Below are positions 59,096-64,000 of a stretch of DNA of 64,000 bases, one piece after another. Position numbers and translations under genes: made by a program. This DNA is from Neoarius graeffei (taxonomy: Eukaryota > Chordata > Actinopteri > Siluriformes > Ariidae), in contig NC_083587.1 in assembly GCF_027579695.1 (NCBI RefSeq), forward strand, positions 54,688,021-54,752,020, read 5' to 3'. The notes below the pieces were generated by a model. It did not search any database and was not told where the DNA came from. It saw nothing but the letters and a program-made list of their open reading frames with translations. Each line of letters starts with the position of its first letter. Position 1 is the first letter of the stretch.

Positions 59096-59165
59096 CTGCC
59101 ACCATGGGAAACCCAAAAGCTGAGTAGTGAGTAACCCATCGAGTTGTTTTCTGATTGTTTCGGTC

Positions 59166-59208
<43 letters not shown>

Positions 59209-59276
59209 TGCCACCATGGGAAACCCAACAGCTGAGTAGTGAGTAGCCCATCGAGTTGTTTTCTGATGGTTTCGGT

Positions 59277-59323
<47 letters not shown>

Positions 59324-59392
59324 CTGCCACCATGGGAAACCCAACAGCTGAGTAGTGAGTAACCCATCGAGTTGTTTTCTGATGGTTTCAGT

Positions 59393-59443
<51 letters not shown>

Positions 59444-59688
59444 CTGCCACCATGGGAAACCCAACAGCTGAGTAGTGAGTAACCCATCGAGTTGTTTTCT
59501 GATTGTTTCGGTCCTGTGTGTGTGTGTGTGTGTACCTGCCACCATGGGAAACCCAAAAGCTGAGTAGTGAGTAGCCCATCGAGTTGTTTTCTGATTGTTT
59601 CGATCCTGTGTGTGTGTGCCTGCCACCATGGGAAACCCAACAGCTAAGTAGCGAGTAACCCATAGAGTTGTTTTCTGATGGTTTCGGT

Positions 59689-59745
<57 letters not shown>

Positions 59746-59830
59746 CTGCCACCCCGGGAAACCCAACAGCTTAGTAGTGAGTAGCCCATCGAGTTGTTTT
59801 CTGATGGTTTCGGTCCTGTGTGTGTGCGCA
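58313..59830. repeat. Compound VNTR: TG tract plus 70-75-bp core
   Basis: About 13 units. Each has a core of roughly 70-75 bp (CCTGCCACCATGGGAAACCC, then AACAGCTGAGTAGTGAGTA, CCCATCGAGTTGTTTTCTGA and GGTTTCGGTCC) followed by a (TG)n tract of widely varying length, from 12 to over 60 bp. Core copies are nearly identical. On the minus strand all frames are open because CA repeats and the core lack stops. Confidence 0.95.
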
Positions 59831-60061
59831 TGCCTGCCAGCACAGGAAACCCAACAACTAGTGAAGTAGAGTAGTAGTCAGGACAGTATAGTAGTGAGTA
59901 ACTTGTCACTGTTGTCGCCCGACATTTTGTGCAACATAAGGAAACAGTATAGTAATTATAATGGTAGAAAAATAAAACAAAAGAAGCTGGCTATGATAAT
60001 AAGAAAATTCTACAACCCAGAAACAGATAGGAGCTCCGCTTTTTGGCAGTGCCTAAATCTA
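59831..60061 (-). other. man1c1 intron, unannotated part
   Basis: Short unique stretch between the VNTR and MITE copy D. Confidence 0.5.
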
Positions 60062-60530
60062 TATATTTCCATAAAATCAAGTCATACGTGAGCTGATAGC
60101 TGATGACGTGTGTTTTATTCTATCCACATTCACTGGATTTTCAGAAACAGAGCATTTTTATTTTTGTTTTTAGAAAATTCGATAAATAAAAACTTGATAC
60201 AAAACGTCCGACAAAATAATTTCCGCTTAGAATGTAAACAAACTGGCAAAATGACTGGAGCAATTTGTGCAAAATGCTATCATAATAATTATTAGGGAAA
60301 AAAGATACATTCTTACCATCAAATACTTTCTTTACATATTTTGTTGCCTTTTTTTTATTTTTGGGGGTTTTGTTTTCGAGTAGAGTTTTTATTTCATCCT
60401 TGGTTGGTTGAGCAACATGCGCCGCCATTTTGTTTTTCTCTGCTCATGGTATATGAGCTGATAGCCTAGTAGTAGAGTAGCCAATCAGAGCACGCAATTG
60501 CTCATATCCAGTGAATATGGATAGGATAAT
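60062..60530 (-). mobile_element. Exon-carrying MITE family, copy D (best preserved)
   Basis: Core 60113-60530 with TTTATTCTATCCACATTCAC ends. It contains the undamaged exon at 60317-60428. The hairpin extension at 60062-60112 matches copies A and B. Confidence 0.75.
60317..60428 (-). pseudogene. First-exon relic carried by MITE copy D
   Basis: ATG at 60428 (CGCCATTTT context) gives MAAHVAQPTKDEIKTLLENK then TPKNKKKATKYVKKVFD, ending at a GTAAGA donor at 60316. The frame is undamaged. The pattern LLENKTPKNxKKATKYxxKxF looks like the opening of Crypton/DUF3504-related proteins, from memory. It would be spliced to exons that this element lacks. Confidence 0.5.
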
Positions 60531-61128
<598 letters not shown>

Positions 61129-61475
61129 ACCTCCACCAACTTTGTTGGAGTAGGTTATGTTTTCGGCTCCATTTGTTTGTCTGTTCCCAACGTAACTCAA
61201 AAAGTGGTGATTTGGATTTGGATGAAATTTGGAGGAAAGGTGGGCCATGGGCCAAGGAACAATTGATTAGATTTTGATACAAGTCTGGATATGTATGTGG
61301 ATCCAGGATTTTTTTTTTATCTTTTCCCAACGTAACTCAAAAACATGGGTTAGTGAACGGATTTTGATGAAATCCGGTGTACAGCTTTAGTATTATCCAG
61401 GGTTCAATTGATTTCATTTTGATGTTGATAATATGTGGCTTGGCAGAGGTATGAACTCTACCGAGTGTCGTCCTA
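61129..61475. mobile_element. Repeat with ACCTCCACCAA / TTGGCAGAGGT ends
   Basis: TTACCTCCACCAACTTTGTT at the left and CTTGGCAGAGGTATGAACTC near 61440 form inverted edges of a widespread type of animal repeat. Two internal copies of TTCCCAACGTAACTCAAAAA occur. There is no coding potential. Confidence 0.55.
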
Positions 61476-61688
61476 GTTTTTTAAAATGAAGATGAGGCTT
61501 TTAACCTTCAGCAGTCTATTAAAACAATGTAGAAACCGTTTTCTCTGGTTCCTTTTACAAATCCTATTTTTCAGGACCACAGTGTGCACCTGAGACTATT
61601 TTTTGGGATGCACTGGTATAGCTTTAACCCAATAATTATTTGTTTTCTAATAATGCTATACAGCCAATAATGCTAGTACATCATCACC
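61476..61688 (-). other. man1c1 intron, unannotated part
   Basis: Nothing recognised. Confidence 0.5.
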
Positions 61689-64000
61689 CAGAGGTGGGGA
61701 CTTGAGACTTGGGGACTTGGACTCGAGTCGACTCGAGTCACTGTTTTCATGACTTGTGACTTGACTTGACAAAACATGAAAATACTTGAGACTTGACTCG
61801 GACTTGGAAGTTTAAGACTCGGGACTTGACTTGACTTGACACACGATGACTTGAGTGACTTGAGTGTTATTTCCATCGTGTTTTTATTGTGAAAATAAAA
61901 TGTAATATGCACATACTTCAGTAATCTGGATTGCACTGCCATTGCGTTGTCACCGCCCTGTCCATCAGGTACGCGCTCTGCGTGGGCTATATACCGGCAC
62001 GCCCCATGCCACGATGTGTTCACAGATTTCACATCATATCATCATGTCAGCCATCCCAAGAGTCATCACTTTCAGCTTCAAGGGCTACTGCCTAGAAGGT
62101 AAACGACGAACGGCGCAGTGCAAGATTTGCAATGTGACGATTTCTGACAGCCAGACCACGACCTCCAATTTCGGCCGGCATTTGAAGATCCATTCTGCCC
62201 AGTAAGTTTATTAATGTGTTGTTATTTGGTGATAGCAGCTAAACTCGTCGTTAGCCAATGTTAGCCACGAGAGTGAGCGGTAGGAGGATTTTAGCCGTTG
62301 CAGATGTAGCTAGGGATTCAGTTTATTATTGTGAAGTTCTTATGTGAATGCTGGTAAGCAATGTAGTTATGTCAAGTTTAATGATATTATATATCAGTAG
62401 TAGTAAGTTGATTGTACACTTTGCAGTCGTGATGCTGAATAACATAAGCAGCTTCCTACCCTGTTGTTCTGTTTCAGGGTTAAGCTAATGGTCAGCTTGT
62501 GAACATGTACACGTTCATGAGCAGTACAAATTCGTATAAGTGTGTTCATGTACATTAGCCAGACTGTCCATAGGGCATAGAGGCAGGGGAGTTTATCATA
62601 GCCGTTTGAAATAGCAGTGCAGCAACCTGCACATTTTTTTCGTCACACTACCCGATCAAAAAAGAAAAGAAAACTCCGTCCCACTGCCTATCATGCACTA
62701 TTGAAAAAAGCGCCACGATTTGGATTCCCCGGCATGCCACTCGCTGTTTGAATACAGGCTAGCAGCAATACTAAACTCTGCAAAATAGGCTGACTGTGCG
62801 CAGGAGTCTCGGTTCCCGCTGTAACACAGTGTTACGAAAATAAATTGTGCAGTCATCCAAACCATGAATTTACATTTAGTATATCAGGCTACCAGGCCGC
62901 CAAAACAATGGCTTGAATGACTACAATTTAGAGAGCACAACTCTGTAACTGAACAGGTGCATTGGATATTTCCCAGTGAGGTAATTTAAAAAGTCTCTGG
63001 GTAATTGTTCAAGCAAAGATGAATCCCGCGCACTGTCCTTTCCGTATTGTTCCCGAAACGTTGCACTTGTGGTAAGGACAGTGCGTTAGCCACGACCGAA
63101 ACATTGTGAGCAAAGTTCCTGTGGAAAGGAATGCGCGGGATGCATATTTCATTTAACATTTATTTTCGTAACAATCTATTATAGCGGGAACCAAGACTCC
63201 CGCGCCAAAGTCGTATGTCCCCACTCCGCACAGGCTGAGGCAGCCTCGGAGAGCGAGAGAGCGCTTTTGCACACACCTCTGTAGCTTGTCATATGGGGTA
63301 AGATGATGTCACTTTTGCACGGGCGAACAGGTCTTCTTTTTGAGACCTAAATTATGTCTGACATTTCTCTATCCTTTGGGTTTTTTTTTTTTTACTGGCG
63401 CAAACATACATCGAAGTCACTTCAGGTTTCTCCATGTGTATCTTATTAATAATAATCATCTCATCTGACGTGATTAGAGATTGGAGGAGCTCATGCCCCT
63501 GTTAACCCAAGGTGTCGTCCTACCCTCTTTTAACTACGCACATAACAGAATGCCAATTCTCTGTTTATTTTTCTTGTTGGCTGATGACAATGTGAGAAAC
63601 TTATTTGGCTTTCAATCTTGCAATCAATTTTGCCATCAATAAATAACTTTGTGACATTATTACTGTTTTGTTTTATGTATTTTACAGAACATGAGTATTT
63701 AAAATGCAAATATTTAACAGGTTGGGCACATGTGCCAGGGATGTTTACTGACATTTACTTATGTATTGCCTTTTCAATGTACGTATTAAATTCATATTCT
63801 GCTGCTAAAATTACGCCAATACGCCTAAGGTGACTTGACTTGGACTTGACTTGACTTATTATAGGACTTGACTTGACTTGACTTGACACAGCCTGTGACT
63901 TGACTTGACTTGCCCAAGACAAAAAAGACTTGGGACTTACTTGGGACTTGAAGGTTAAGACTTGAGACTTACTTGAGACTTGCACATGTGTGACTTGGTC
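61689..64000 (+). mobile_element. hAT-type element with ACTTG-rich ends (right end outside window)
   Basis: It starts CAGAGGTGGGGACTTGAGAC, the CAGAGGTG beginning being like that of Tol2-type hAT elements. The first 200 bp and 63830-64000 are full of ACTTG(G) units in the same orientation. One BED-finger exon is recognised; no catalytic exon is visible, so it is probably non-autonomous. The interior from 62210 to 63820 is otherwise unannotated. Confidence 0.65.
62044..62201 (+). pseudogene. BED zinc-finger first exon of the hAT element
   Basis: ATG at 62044 starts MSAIPRVITFSFKGYCLEGK. The finger is CKIC at residues 26-29 and HLKIH at 46-50 (CxxC-x16-HxxxH). The exon ends at a GTAAGT donor (62202). 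BED fingers bind the ends of hAT elements. The exon is undamaged but isolated; an upstream in-frame ATG at 61942 lies in the ACTTG-flanked leader and is less likely to be the start. Confidence 0.65.

Noticed and set aside
58229..59752. A 507-codon minus-strand frame of His-Thr repeats
   Set aside because: It is the translation of CA tracts and a stop-free minisatellite core; two other frames are equally open, so it is not a gene.
58313..59830. Possible CRISPR-like direct repeats with spacers
   Set aside because: The spacers are all TG tracts in a eukaryotic intron; this is a VNTR.

Overview
The window is nuclear DNA from a teleost fish; the repeat content (a tRNA-headed SINE with a GAGAT-type tail, many Tc1 families, sushi-type chromoviruses) would suit an otophysan such as a catfish, but the species is a guess. 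It is the 3' part of one host gene, on the minus strand, plus about 22 kb of downstream DNA, and almost all of the rest is transposable elements inserted into one another. No bacterial features, CRISPR arrays, rRNA or functional tRNA genes were seen.

Host gene. Four exons on the minus strand (60812-61031, 41622-41794, 32957-33072, 22641-22794) join with consistent phases (1, 0, 2) and canonical GT/AG borders. They encode the last 220 residues of a class I alpha-1,2-mannosidase (GH47) that most resembles Golgi mannosidase IC (man1c1). The introns are 19.0, 8.5 and 10.2 kb. The 3' splice site of the last intron is built on a TGAT microsatellite.

Region by region. 1-8.6 kb: three Tc1-like elements (two decayed; the third carries a PIF/Harbinger-type MITE that keeps one coding exon), a SINE, and an exon-bearing MITE. 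8.6-13.0 kb: a decayed Ty3/Gypsy element with a PNMA/ZCCHC-like Gag, split by a THAP-exon DNA transposon. 13.4-15.7 kb: a hAT-like remnant containing an ACTTG-rich element that contains a solo LTR with a 5-bp target duplication. 16-22 kb: a THAP pseudogene, another Tc1 copy, microsatellites and a higher-order tandem repeat. 22.6-33 kb: last man1c1 exon, a Tc1 element with an intact 340-residue DD34E transposase, and a hAT element into which a full-length sushi/Tf1-like chromovirus (26430-31721) inserted. 33-42 kb: a 5'-complete but internally deleted L1, a tandem array rich in nuclear-receptor half-sites, a piggyBac-type hairpin MITE, and a man1c1 exon. 42.4-48.5 kb: a second copy of the same hAT family carrying a second sushi-like element (42669-47970). 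48.5-64 kb: palindromic MITEs, five transposons nested in one another (50390-54121), a degenerate reverse-transcriptase-type ORF, a CA-tract/minisatellite VNTR, the first visible man1c1 exon and the start of a BED-finger hAT element.

The most interesting biology is in the two sushi-like elements. Both are structurally complete. They show an 11-nt complementarity between the predicted 5' end of the transcript and the primer-binding site (Tf1-type self-priming). Gag and Pol overlap with a G GGA AAA heptamer followed by a stem and a possible pseudoknot, and this heptamer is broken by one base in the second copy. Their U5 region carries perfect Pol III-type A and B boxes. The two Pol proteins are identical by eye although the nucleotides differ. 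A second theme is that several unrelated non-autonomous DNA transposons here keep the first coding exon, from ATG to splice donor, of their autonomous parent.
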